A stretch of 64,000 nucleotides of DNA from Anthostomella pinea (taxonomy: Eukaryota > Ascomycota > Sordariomycetes > Xylariales > Xylariaceae): positions 1,240,001-1,304,000 of the forward strand of contig CAUWAG010000018.1 in assembly GCA_963556695.1 (NCBI GenBank), in the 5' to 3' direction. Of this stretch, positions 10,901-21,512 are shown in pieces; position 1 is the first letter of the stretch, and each line of letters opens with the position of its first letter. The translations under genes and the position numbers were made by a program. Below the pieces are notes generated by a model. The model saw only the letters and a list, made by a program, of their open reading frames with translations. It made no database searches and had not been told where the DNA came from.

Positions 10901-13224
10901 AACAGCCCCCAGTCAATGGCCTAGTAGCCGCGACGGACGAAGGTGCCCAAAGCAAGGCCATCGAGTTTCAAGCAGGCTCGGTCGACCAAGGTGTCCCTAA
11001 CAAGACCATCGAACAGCTGGAGACAACGGGTTTGACGGCGATCTCAAGCGCTCAGATACATGCCAAACCTACCAATACAGCAAATACCGCTGTGGACGTT
11101 ACAGCTTCAACCGCAGAAGAGGCACCACCACCTCCAAGTCAGCATACCACTGAAGAGCTAATGCTCGAGCCGTTCACAACCATTACCACGACTAGGGCCA
11201 CGACGACACCGCCGCCAGTCACAACAACCCTTACAACGTCGACTACCCGGGAAGATGGCGTGTTCGTTCAGACTACCATCAGTGTGGTCTACCAAATCAA
11301 AGCCGACGCAGATGAGCCCTTAACGGACTATACCCTCGCTACGACCGATGCTGGTGGCAGTGCGACGACCACCACGTTCGTTGCTTTCCAATTCTACTCC
11401 ACAGTGTATGAATATGACTCGGCCGGAAAACCGACCAAGACAAACATCCTGAAGATCCTGAGCCAACCTCAGAAGACAACCTTGACGAACGCACAGGGGG
11501 TCCCCACCGCGACCGAGGATTACTATGTCGTAGTAGGACCCGTTACGCTATTCGACAGTAACAACAATCCAACAGCGACAGTGAGCTCGACAATGGCCGA
11601 GAAAGCCGTCACATCCACACTACTGGACGAATATGGAATTGCAACAGCAACCGAGACGGTCTTATTGCCGATGACGACACTGACGAAAATCTCTCTGGTG
11701 CCAACACCCACAGCGGCGCCCAACTCAGATGGCGACCACAGTGTCTTGAAGCTGCACACGATATCCGAGGCAAAGTACTTCGCAGGCCTCTTGCTGCCGA
11801 CCTTGATAACCATCGCGATCTCCATACCAATCCGGATCCTCGACCAGACCGCACGCCTGTACCAGCCCTTCCACGCCCTAGCCTTGGGAGCAACGGCCCC
11901 TGATTCCCTCTGTCTGGAAACGACGGGGATTTGGAGCTTCGTGGCCGGCTTCCGCTCCATGCGGCGCGGAGAGATCCTGCTCGGCATAACTGGGCTACTT
12001 GTCCTACTCAGCGCCGTTATAGTCCCCTTTAGCGCGGAGGTCTTCCGCATGATCCTACAGGGCCCGGACTGTCGGACGGGGCAGAGTGACGAGCTGATCT
12101 GCTCGGTAGTAATGGGTGTTTACCCCGCGCCCGCAATCATCGTCGTGGCTCTGCTCGTCCTCATGCTCATGGCCGTAACAGTGATCGCAGCCCGGCTCCG
12201 CGGCTGGAGATCCGGCGTGGAGCGCAACCCCTGGAGCCTGATGTACATGGCCGGCCTAACCGTACACCCAGACGTGCGCGACAATCTCGAGCGGCTACGC
12301 CGCCGAAACCGGGAGAACAAACCGGTCGGCCGCGGCAAGCTAGCCAAGGTCTTCGGCGGAAAAACGTTTGGGCTGGAGGAGTACGAGGATAATGGGGTGC
12401 TGAAGTACGGGGTGCGGATCCGCGACGAGGCGGGCCGGCCCATGGTCAGGAAGGACGGCAAGACGGTGACGTTCATGAACGCCGGCGGCAGCCCCCGCAG
12501 GAGGCGGAAGCTGGGGTTTGGGAAGTCGATGCCGTTCTTCATCCTCACGTGGACGGGCCGGATCTTGTTTCTGTTGCTTCTGAGCGCCGTGCTGATTGCC
12601 GTGCTCACGTACGATATCATTGCGCGGGGGTCGGAATACGAACGGGGACTTACTGGCAAGGCGGTCGGCGTGCGGTTTTTGTTTACTGGTGCTGGCGTTC
12701 TGGTTGCGCTCCTCTGGGGGTCGTTCTTTTATGGTAAGTCAATCGGCATCTCGGACGTCTGTCAACTTCGAAGCTAATTAGAAAACGCAGCCGTTGCCTT
12801 CCTCAGCCCGCATCGACTCCTCCACAGCCAGCGCGTCTACAAGGGCCAGGCGATCTACCTAATGCCCCCAACCAACCCCTTCAGCGGACTGATATTCGCG
12901 CTGAAACCCCTGAGTAGAGACCCTTACCTCTGCCTCGTGGCCGCCAGCGCCATCATCGCCGAGATCCTCCCCTTGCTGCTGGGAAACATCCCGTGCAACG
13001 GGATCCAGGCCTATTCTGCGGCAGAGACGGTCTGCACGTGGATGTCGGTGACGGTGCTGTGTGTCATGATCCTCACCGTCGCCGGCTCGTTCTTCGTCAA
13101 CTGGCCTGAGATGCTGGTCGATCCGAGCACTATTGCCGGGGCGATGTATTACGCTTGCGCGCATATCTTGGCGATGAGCCCGACGGCGGGGCAGTTCTTT
13201 GGCAGGTTAAAGATGGGTGTTTGA
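7918..13224 (+). CDS. Giant mucin-like membrane protein with C-terminal DUF3433 region
   Basis: Exons 7918-12733 and 12791-13224 encode about 1,749 residues. The 57-bp intron is GTAAGT...GCAG and the frame continues across it. The N-terminal ~200 residues are polar and probably cytoplasmic. A strong TM segment lies at about 205-231 (LFLFLLFGALLFFVVIAGLAL). Residues about 270-1120 are an extreme Ser/Thr/Pro-rich stretch with imperfect repeats (TSTLDTGVVTGPGD appears several times), typical of heavily O-mannosylated mucin-like surface proteins. From about 1282 a multi-TM region starts with a LPTLITIAISIPIRILDQ segment, matching the fungal DUF3433 pattern. The last exon supplies further TM helices. 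This layout (TM, long S/T-rich ectodomain, DUF3433 membrane block) suggests a plasma-membrane/wall-spanning protein; a sensor or adhesin role is inference. The gene converges on the NmrA-like gene with 171 bp between the stops. Confidence 0.88.
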
Positions 13225-13395
13225 GATGTTGATACGCCTGGAAATAGGGGGGTAATTTAGCATATGTATGGCGTTATCTAGGGCTTGATCGGAGGTTATA
13301 ACAACGGCGTTCTCACTGGTACTTAGCTAGCTACACAACATTCAAAGATATCCCTCATTTGTTCTCAATGCAAGCAAGCAAAAACCCATGTTACA

Positions 13396-14535
13396 TCAGT
13401 GCCCATAACCAATCCCCTGCTCAGCACGCTCAATCGCAATCCTCGTAAACTCATCCATGTCCTCCCTCGGGAGCCCCAACACCTCATTATCCAAGCCCCT
13501 CCTGCCCTCAAAGTTGCCCGTGCCATCGGGGTAGAAGACGCGACTATAGAGCAACTTCTGATAGGCGGCCTGCCCCTTACCCTCGCCCAGCTCCTTCTTC
13601 CCCTCGTCCACGCGCTCGGCGCTGGGCTGGTACTTGAGCGTCCAGTCCGAGGACGAGGTGCCTGAGACGCGCAGTACGGAGGCGAACATCTCCTTTTGGC
13701 TCATGAGGAATGATGATGTGTAGACGTATTTATTCTTGTAGTTTGAGAGGGAGGGTGCGCCGGGTGAGGCGGGGGCGGGCGAGATGGGGAGGGAGAGGAG
13801 GTTGGCTACTGCGCGGCCGGTCTGCGGCCAGGTCTGGGATGTGTCAGTCGAGTCAGCACGGCCGTTATCCTACCTACCTCCCATCTTGTGCACCACCCGT
13901 CGTGGCTTCAGGGGTAGGTAGGGTACTTACGATAGTGTTAATCAAAGTCTCCCCATCATCAAAGAACGTAAAAGTGCGGTTCTTCCAATCCATCCCGTAC
14001 GTGTTCGGCCCCATCCCAAGACTAAACTCGTACCAGAACCCCGTCACCATGCCCATCCAGGCACTCACACCATGCTCCTCAATCTTCGCGCACACGTCGA
14101 GGATCGTGGGCCCCATGTACAGATCCCTGCCCACATCGTTGAATGAGACGTCGATGCCCCATAGGTTGGGCAGGATGAACGGCACCTTGGCGGCGGCGGC
14201 GGCCTCGATGAGCGCGAAGTGCGTCGCCTGGGGCGTGGTGCCCGGCAGCGTGATAATCAGGGCGTCTTGGCCTGCCAGGCCGGCGGCGAGAGAGGTTGAC
14301 TCGGCGTAGTTTACCTTGGTGGCTTTGAGGCCCTGGGGCATGATGGCGTTGCTGTCTTGGCGGGTGAGGGCCGTGAGCTCGTGCTTGCCGAGTTTGAGCA
14401 GGGCTTCGACGATGGGTTTGCCGACTGTCCCGGTCGCCTGGAGTGGTGTGTTAGTGCTGGGCTGTCATTGAGGGTGGAGGTTGTTGGACTCACTCCCACG
14501 ATGGCGACTTTCTTGATGTAGTTGGCTTGCGACAT
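13396..14535 (-). CDS. NmrA-like / isoflavone-reductase-type NAD(P)-binding protein
   Basis: Three exons on the minus strand (14494-14535, 13931-14437, 13396-13833) give about 328 residues. Introns are 56 bp (GTGAGT...CAG) and 97 bp (GTAAGT...CAG), both in phase 0. The nucleotide-binding motif GATGTVG (residues 14-20) is split by the first intron, which fixes the gene start: without exon 1 the Rossmann motif would be lost. The rest follows the NmrA/PCBER pattern of atypical short-chain dehydrogenases: VNYAES, a QDALIITLPG strand, then an HFALIEAAAAAKVPFILPN helix-strand. Members bind NADP(H) and act either as reductases or as redox-sensing regulators; the substrate cannot be read from sequence. 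It appears intact. Confidence 0.88.
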
Positions 14536-15749
14536 GATGCCTTGTGATGAGTTGGACCCTGACCTTGACTAATCTTGAAAGAACGTGAAATAGGTCGGTT
14601 GATGGCTTGAGGTTATTCGGGTTGATGCTTCGAATGATGTGTCCGGTTGATGACCAGAACCGCCGTCTGCCACCCGTCCTTTATAGATTTCTTGACAGCG
14701 TACACCGTACATCATTGCAGGCCACTAAGACTCTGTCGGTCTCAACCTCCTTACAACTTGCGTTCCAGTGCTTCGCGAATCATTATCGTCTCAACGGCGT
14801 TAAGCATGGTACCTAAGCTCCGTCGGCCTCCTTCATCGACGGGGTGAAGCCCAGGCCGACAGAATCGCTGAACACTCCTCACCGAGGTCCGAACTATTGA
14901 CGTCGTATTTGATTTCAGCACTGGCAAAGCGCAACGTTTACTCGTGCTTCAGTCGGAGATTGAGGTATCGTCGGACTGTATCAGGATATAATGCCAGTGC
15001 CACAGTAACCCCGCCGGAGATATCATCTTACCCAATGCAGTAATCGATGGCATCCACGGGGTTAAGCTCACTTGAGATGCCGGAGTTCGGTGATAAGGAT
15101 AGTCGTAACGAAAAGGGGCGCCGTGCGGCTTGACCCGGGTTCGACTGGAAGGTTCACTTATTTCCATTCAGGGTGCTTCTCTTAACCACCGCGGAATAGC
15201 TGCTATGAAGGGCCCACGGTGATATACGAGACCTTGTGAAACCTGACGATCAAGCCACTCATACAGGCTCTTGTCCTCCTCGCAAACTCGGAACCTCCTA
15301 AACGCATACAGGCCCAAGATTTGTATGTGGTCGGGGGCCTTGTAGACGCGGTCAAATGTCGCCCTTATCTTGCTGTGGAGAATAACAGGATTCCTGGGAC
15401 ACAGTTGATGAGTCATCACTAGGTTGAGATTCGAGACCAATGTCCCCGGCAGGCCCGGCCAACACGTACTGTTCGTATAATACTGGCCAATGATCGACAC
15501 CCTGACGCGGTATCCCCACGGTCAGGGCCCCGTATCCCGCGCCCTATGTTCATACTAATAGACAACAATGGCAACATGCCGTCCCTGTCTCGCAATGACA
15601 TTTTGGGGTAGATCTTCACAGTAGAGAATACGGGGCAAGTATCGTGGTCATGAGTTGATCGCATGCTGTGCTGGTGCCATGCTTGCGTGCAATGTCGCTC
15701 TAGAAAAAAAACAGCAGCGCTTAGCACCTTTGTGCTTTAGTATTTAGTT
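14536..15749. other. Intergenic; one unexplained minus-strand frame
   Basis: Contains the promoter of the NmrA-like gene. A minus-strand open frame of 110 codons at 15168-15500 has plausible amino-acid composition but no recognised domain or start context. It may be a relic. No other gene is supported. Confidence 0.4.
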
Positions 15750-16175
15750 CTTATCGGGTTCGAATGGTCGGATTATAACACTCTCTAATTGGTAATAGTA
15801 GTCAAACACCGCCTGGTAATATAATCCTTACTTAACGGGTTATTTTAGAACGGGATAGAAGCGTTACTTTATAAACGCCATTATTAAAAAAATGGGTTTC
15901 GCGTTTAAATAAAACTAAAACCATTTAATTTCTTACTTTTTAGAAAAACATTTCATACTATTTTTCGATCGTTAAAAAAACCGTAGATATTATATACAAT
16001 ATTTAAAATTACGTTTTAGTTTAATAAGTATTTAGGTATTAAAACTTTACTTATGATTATTCTTAAATACGTGTTAACGGCATTCTTTATAAATAATAAT
16101 ACAATTAATTTTAAAAAATAGAATAACGCCGTATGTAATGGGGTTTTTAATATAAAAAGAAGATATTAGTTTTAT

Positions 16176-16379
16176 TGTTGGAACAGGCTTGAACGATCAA
16201 TCATAATACTCGAGTATGGTGTCAAGGTCATGATGTTGCTGATGGTTGGATTGAGAGGAATCTAGCTGGACTCGAAGGTCTGGCCAAGTGCCCTCTCAAT
16301 CCACTATCTTATCTTATCTAATCATACATATGGGTCCTGGTATAGATGGTTTGCAGTCTGGAATCGCATGGATCCAACA
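16176..16379. repeat. Solo LTR (204 bp) with TTTAT target duplication
   Basis: The segment begins TGTTGGAAC and ends GATCCAACA, giving short inverted TG...CA ends. It is flanked by TTTAT at 16171-16175 and TTTAT at 16380-16384. It has normal GC content while both flanks are AT-rich. No internal retroelement sequence is attached, so it is a solo LTR of an otherwise unseen family. Confidence 0.8.
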
Positions 16380-17129
16380 TTTATTGTAATTATTTTTGAA
16401 AACGGTATCGGTATTAGTTAATATCGTTTCGCTTTATTACATACAGTTTTTAAACGTTATATTAAAATTATTTTTATATAAAAAGTTAAACATGTTTAAA
16501 AAAAACATAAAAAGCTTTTTGTATTAGAAATGATCAGATTTATTATCATAATATGTATAAATTTATTTTCTGTTTAAATAATTAATATTTAGAGGATTTT
16601 ATGTGAGATAATCACGTCGTAATTGAAAAGAAAAACCCCAATAAAACTTTAAACAAAGATAATTTTTTATTAGTGAGTAAAATTGAAAAAATATCGTAAT
16701 TAATTGCCATTAAAACGTTATTATATTTCAATTAATTCATTTATTCGCCTTTAAAAGTAACGTGAATATTCTTTAACAAAAGTATCGAGCTTTTTTAACT
16801 AGTATAAATAGAAAGCTTAAATATATTTCTTATAGTTAAAAATATATAGATGTCATTATTAATCGTAATTAAGCCAAAATTAATATGTTTTAAGTTATAT
16901 CGGCGTTAATTATACGTTTTTTAAATAGGGCTTTTATACATGTATAATTATTTTTAAAAAAAAATTTAATTTAATGATGAATTTTAAAAAATGAAGCTTT
17001 TTTTATTAAAATCCATTAAAGTTTTTTTGGGGAAATTCTTACCGGCAATTATATCCTGCTTTATATAAAGTATTGATATTAACCCATTTTTTCAAACTAA
17101 GGAAATAGATACGGAAAATTATATCAAGT

Positions 17130-17364
17130 TGTAGGATGGGTGGCTCAGGGTGCGTTTAAGAGGTGGTCTGTGCGCGGGGAATCAGGGTGGTATGTGCGCC
17201 ATTGGGACGGTCAACTGGTAACCGTTGCCCCACTGCTCAACCGCTACGGCAACTGGACGCGTTAGTACTGCATTTGTATACAAATACGTCCACCTCAGGT
17301 AGTAGTGGAACACTTAGGTAATCCAAAAACGAATGAACAGTATTCCGGAACCTGAAGTTTGACA
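17130..17364. repeat. Probable solo LTR (235 bp)
   Basis: A patch of normal composition inside AT-rich DNA that begins TGTAGG and ends TTTGACA. The five flanking bases are CAAGT on the left and CAAAT on the right. That is four of five matching, and the mismatch is a G-to-A change that RIP would produce. Confidence 0.6.
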
Positions 17365-17840
17365 CAAATATTATTTAAACTTGCCGTTATATTTAAAAGT
17401 TAAAGCGAAACGAACGTTTAAGAATGTTCGGCTTAAAAATGTTTAAAGGTTTAAAAATTAAGTTCTAAATTTATTAGAATATAAATTTCCGTATTTATAT
17501 TTATATTATATATTGTTAAAAAAGTATCATTCATTATTATATAATCGCATGATAATGGTTTTCTTTCCAGAACCTACGTGAAAAACCATCAAGTATTTTC
17601 AAATAATAATTTATATTTAAGGCTAAAAAAATAAGTCCTTTAAAACTTTCATCATAATAAAAATAGTAGCTGTCATAGTCTGGTACAGGTAGCCCATGTG
17701 GTAAGTCCTAGAGCGCGAACATGAGTACATATACCATCATTGAATGTCAAGCTGTCACGCTTGATATTCAACATCCTTTTGGGAGGAACAGCCGTGGCAT
17801 GGTGGTTATAGTGAGCGTTCTGTCACAGGTGGGGCTTCTA

Positions 17841-18171
17841 TACAAAAAAGGTCGGTGCGTAACCGTGCGTCTATCTTTTAAAAAAGTCGGAATATCTCGG
17901 ACCTGCTATATTTAATGTAGCCTTTTCTATAGATAATAATGATATATAGCAATTCTTTTTCACTGATTTAATAGCCTGTGCATCTTAAAAAAGCCCTTTT
18001 ACAAGGATAGTTTTAGCGTAATTCGAAATAAATCTTGCAACAAAATAACGATAAACCTAGAAAAGTGACATTGATGTATTTTTCAGGTTATAAACCTTTA
18101 AAAAAAAAAGTCCGAGATCTTTCCCAAAAAAAATTTGGTTAATGAAAATTAGCGCACCGACTTTTTTTGTA
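17841..18171. mobile_element. MITE-like element with inverted ends
   Basis: The left end reads TACAAAAAAGGTCGGTGCG. The right end is its near-perfect inverse complement (CGCACCGACTTTTTTTGTA, ending 18171). The interior is AT-rich and non-coding, about 330 bp in all. The ends start and finish with TA, consistent with a Tc1/mariner- or pogo-type non-autonomous element. A second inner pair of inverted motifs (GTCGGAATATCTCGGAC-like and GTCCGAGATC) adds palindromic potential. Confidence 0.55.
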
Positions 18172-18178
18172 TGAAAGC

Positions 18179-18373
18179 TGTCACAATGCCTGCAGCGTTG
18201 TGCTGGAAAACTTGTGGTATTCCAAGAATAACAAGGTGAGGAAGGAAAGAAATCCAGGTATGTGTGCACGCAAATGGCTGTAGCACGTATGGTGGTGTCC
18301 TTCCTTATTCAATTTACACGTGACCTGATGACTCAGCATCCAACCAGGCAGATACAGGTGCTGGACCGTCACA
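18179..18373 (-). repeat. Solo LTR, family A (195 bp)
   Basis: In minus orientation it starts TGTGACGG and ends TTGTGACA. The flanks are AAAGC (18174-18178) and GAAGC (18374-18378), a one-mismatch target duplication with a RIP-type difference. The same family recurs on the plus strand at 49090-49295, recognisable from shared blocks such as TCACCTTGTTATT and the middle GGTCACGTGTA stretch. Confidence 0.75.
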
Positions 18374-18395
18374 GAAGCCCCACCTCGCAGCTCGC

Positions 18396-18607
18396 TGTCA
18401 CGGCAAGCATACTGGGGAGCTGGGACATGGCCGGCAGCAAGCAGCTATTACTGTATTAACGAGAATATCAAGATTAGAGAGGAAAAGAAGAGAGAGAGAG
18501 ATAGGTACAGCGGGAGGTTGCCACTTTAAAGGGATGCTCTGGTCAGATCCTTCCCTTATTGGGAAGTATCGGCTTATCATGTAGGAAGGTCTGTGCAGGC
18601 CGTCACA
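18396..18607 (-). repeat. LTR-like repeat, family B (212 bp)
   Basis: In minus orientation it begins TGTGACGGCCTGCAC and ends GCCGTGACA. It is closely similar to 50469-50682 on the plus strand. The flanking five bases (CTCGC and GGCGG) do not match. It directly abuts the truncated DDE transposon copy that begins at 18608, so its insertion or a recombination at its edge probably removed the rest of that transposon. Confidence 0.7.
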
Positions 18608-18795
18608 GGCGGCAGCGCGTGAGCGACATTGTGACGTTTGTGGCAACACTGGCTATGATGCGCGAACTTATACAATAGAGATAAAAACGTCTGAAGAAAA
18701 AGAATCCGATTGATTAGATTGAATTAAATGCGTTGTAATCGAGTTATTTGACATGTTGATTGGAAGGTTGGTTAGAAGTTGCTATTTGCTTGTCA
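18608..18795 (+). mobile_element. Truncated end of a Fot1/pogo-like DDE transposon
   Basis: This segment is the inverse complement of the 3' end of the DDE element at 18913-20772. It covers the zinc-knuckle coding end, the 3' UTR and most of the terminal repeat (TTGGAAGGTTGG...TTGCTTGTCATC). It carries many G-to-A and C-to-T differences. It is placed tail-to-tail with the fuller copy, separated by about 115 bp of AT-rich DNA. Confidence 0.7.
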
Positions 18796-18912
18796 TCTAC
18801 AATGTAGCGTATTTTAAGCAAGATTTTAAAATGTATTAAAATTATAAAAGCTATAATTATACGATATACTTATAATTTAAAAATGAAATTATAAAACCAC
18901 TAACGTAGTCTA

Positions 18913-20772
18913 ACGTGGATGACAAGCGAGCGACAATTATAAGCGAACGGCAACTTTTCACTAACCTTCCAACCAATATGTCAAATAACTCGACTACAAC
19001 GTATTAAATTCAATCTACTCAATCGGATTCTTCTTCTTTGGACGTTTCTATCTCTATCGTACAAGTTTGCGCATTATGGCTAGTATTACCGCAAACGCCA
19101 CAACGTTGCTCACATGCTGCCGCCCTCCTTGGACGACGACTACTTTCACCCATCTCCTGTCTTGCCAGCTCATTACCATCCTTTATAGCCTGGAGACCTA
19201 TTATATTTTTAATAGAAAGTACTCCTCCTTTTACTAGACATTTGTTTTTTGTCCTCTGGCATTTATTTAGTAAGTGTTTGACCTCCTCTAGCTCGCGGAC
19301 CCGGGAATCAACTAAAGCAACCTTATGTATAAGACCGTATATAGCCTTTAAAAATGAGCTCAATGCATCAATTATTGATGTAGGTGAGCTTCCCTAGTGG
19401 TTTCTGACTTGATTTTGGATATAAACCGACTGGTTTACCGCTTCATTGATGGTGGTACGCGTCTTCAAAGTCCAAGTAGCTGGTGGCAGATTGGGGTCTG
19501 GCGACGGTGTTCGTACAACAGTGGCGGCATCCAGCTTCGAAATGACACTTTCTGTGTCGAAAGGAACAAACCCAGTGGCACTGAAACCTGCTCAAATGTT
19601 TCCTAGCGTCATAGCAGCGTTGTGTACTTCACAAAATGCTGTAAAGAAATCCTCCTTCAAAACGTGGGTTATATGACGCCGGATGAGATCCTCAATCATG
19701 CGACCATACACTCGTTTGAGCGGGTTAAAACAACTGATATCTAAATGCTGGAGCCTGTGTGACGAGTGAGCAGGCATACAAAGGGTAATAATACTATTGT
19801 TCTAGCAATAATCCTCAAAGATCTGGAAATAGTGGCTTTCGTGACCATCTAGGATGAGGAGGCGTTTACCGGCAGTCATACGCGGTCTGGTATACTTGTT
19901 GAAATGCTGAATCCATTCCAAACTAATCTCATTCGTGGTCCACCCGTTGTCGGACACGACCACCTTCCAATCGCGTGGTAATATTGTGTCGCGATACCAT
20001 GACGCGAGGTGGGTTTTGCCCTGTAGAATGATGAACGGTGGGACCACCCAACCATCAGCATTAACAGCAGAGATTGCTGTAGACCATTCCCTGTTGCCTT
20101 GCTGAGCTTGTCTAGGCCTGCCACGTCTTTCGGCGCTTGTAACGACCATGCCAGACCTAATAATGCCCATCATAAACCCAGTCTCATCGAAGTTATAAAT
20201 ATCCGCGTCTTAGATACCATGTTTCGCGATTGCTGCCGTAATTTGGCGAAACCATATGCGATACGCGTCTATATCTTTGTTCAAGACCCTCTGGTAGTCC
20301 ATCCTTCGATGAAAACGCGTCCAGAGGCCTGATGTGTGTTTAATGAAGTTCCGCATCTATTTCTTTCCAACGCGTCCATTCCCCTGTGCCGCCAACAATT
20401 AATTCGCCATATCTTCAATATAACTATGCCAGAGTGGAAATACTCGCGCATCCAGGTCAAGAATAAAGGAAAGAATGGCATTTTCTTCGGAAACCGTAAG
20501 TTTCAAAATATTAGGCATGCTATCGCGTCGTGATGATCGGCCGGCAATTCTAGCCTTCAAGGTATTATATGGGGCATGGAAAGTCTTAGAAAGCTTGCCA
20601 ATGATAATATGAGGGTCGCGTCACTTAGCTTGGACAGCAAGCTGTAAGTCTGATTCGCTATAACGCAATGCCATTATTGTTGGTTGATCAATTAGGAACC
20701 TTGATTGAAAGGTTAAGTGGCTGGTGAAAAGTTGCCGTTCGCTTGTAATAGCCGCTCGCTTGTCATCCACGT
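18913..20772 (-). mobile_element. DDE (Fot1/pogo-like) transposon with ~50-bp TIRs
   Basis: The left end ACGTGGATGACAAGCGAGCG and the inverse complement of the right end (20753-20772) match; similarity continues for about 50 bp with a few differences. A TA dinucleotide flanks each end (18911-18912 and 20773-20774), the usual target duplication of the Tc1/mariner/pogo superfamily. Length is 1,860 bp. It carries one degenerate transposase gene on the minus strand. Confidence 0.85.
19019..20672 (-). pseudogene. Transposase of the 18.9-20.8 kb DDE element, broken
   Basis: Reading the minus strand from MALRYSESDLQLAVQA (start about 20672) gives an N-terminal psq/CENP-B-type helix-turn-helix region. 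The DDE_1 catalytic block follows: NFDETGF about 20180, a SDNGWT strand about 19950 and LILDGHESH about 19850. The C-terminus (19019-19363) has a zinc-knuckle Cys pattern (C-X2-C-X4-H-X4-C) just before the end. At least six in-frame stop codons interrupt it, mostly at positions where Gln or Trp is expected, as RIP-type C-to-T or G-to-A changes create. It is not functional. Confidence 0.82.
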
Positions 20773-20861
20773 TAATATTTTTAAAATAATAGCAAATAAT
20801 AATTTTATAAGCCCTTTAAAATATATGAAAAAAAACCCTTTTCAAAGATAAAGCATAACTG

Positions 20862-20980
20862 TTGAATACACGGATGTTGATGGATTCTATTAATTGTGTT
20901 GTTTTTTGTTCTGCTGTTCTTCTTCAACATACAGAGATTGATCATCTGTCTTCTTGGTGGGTCAGATGCCCTGCGCGTCT
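20862..20980 (+). repeat. LTR fragment related to 50705-50830
   Basis: The stretch from GATTCTATTAATTGTG to TCTTCCGGTGTCTAT closely matches the end part of the composite LTR at 50401-50868 (shared CAGAGATTGATCATCTGTCT and TGGTGGGTCAGATGCCCTG). The rest of that LTR is absent here, and sequence of a different nature begins directly after it. Confidence 0.65.
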
Positions 20981-21474
20981 CTGCCCCACTGGAGATCTTC
21001 CGGTGTCTATTTCAGAACAACTTAGACCTTGTGCGATTGTCAGTGCCCGGGGCTGCTCTTGCTTCCTTTGTCAATCTCGGTCGTCACCTTACTGCCCCTA
21101 TTGATTATCGGAGGATTCGGATGAATCAACTACTGTGCAATTCTCCGGGCACGTTTGGCTACATTGCGCATGTCGACTATGCCGGTACGAAGGCACTATA
21201 TGCCCATACCTATGAAACAAGCCTTGAACTTTATAAGAACTGCGATGGACTCGGTGTGTGGACATACATGCCTATCAACAAAGGCGAGTTTGTAAATGGC
21301 ATTAGTGCTCGTATAAGGACCTCCTGGGGCTTTTATTACAGCGCACTCTATGTAGGTTGGCCTGATACCTCCGGTTCGAGTATTTTGTTAACTGGTCCAG
21401 TTCTTTACCAACCAAGGCCGGAAATCTGTCTTCAGAAAACATTTCAAGGATGCTACGCAGCAGGGATTCCATGA
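20980..21474 (+). pseudogene. Orphan 3' fragment of an unknown gene
   Basis: A frame open from within the LTR fragment to a stop at 21474 encodes a sensible, well-structured sequence, including FVNLGRHLTAPIDYRR and a C-terminal GWPDTSGSSILLTGPVLYQP segment. The codons look like host coding DNA. The true N-terminus is missing because an LTR fragment lies directly upstream. The style resembles C-terminal halves of fungal F-box-type proteins, but I cannot name the family. Confidence 0.4.
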
Positions 21475-21512
21475 TCGCCATCTTCAGTCGCTTCCCCCGT
21501 CCCCAACTCGTA

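Larger units (their letters stand above)
15750..18178. repeat. AT-rich, RIP-like island 1
   Basis: Composition switches at about 15750 to very AT-rich, TpA-rich DNA with no open frames. This is the appearance of a repeat destroyed by repeat-induced point mutation. Patches of normal composition stand out inside it and are listed separately (solo LTRs at 16176 and 17130, a MITE-like element at 17841). The original element can no longer be identified by eye. Confidence 0.7.
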
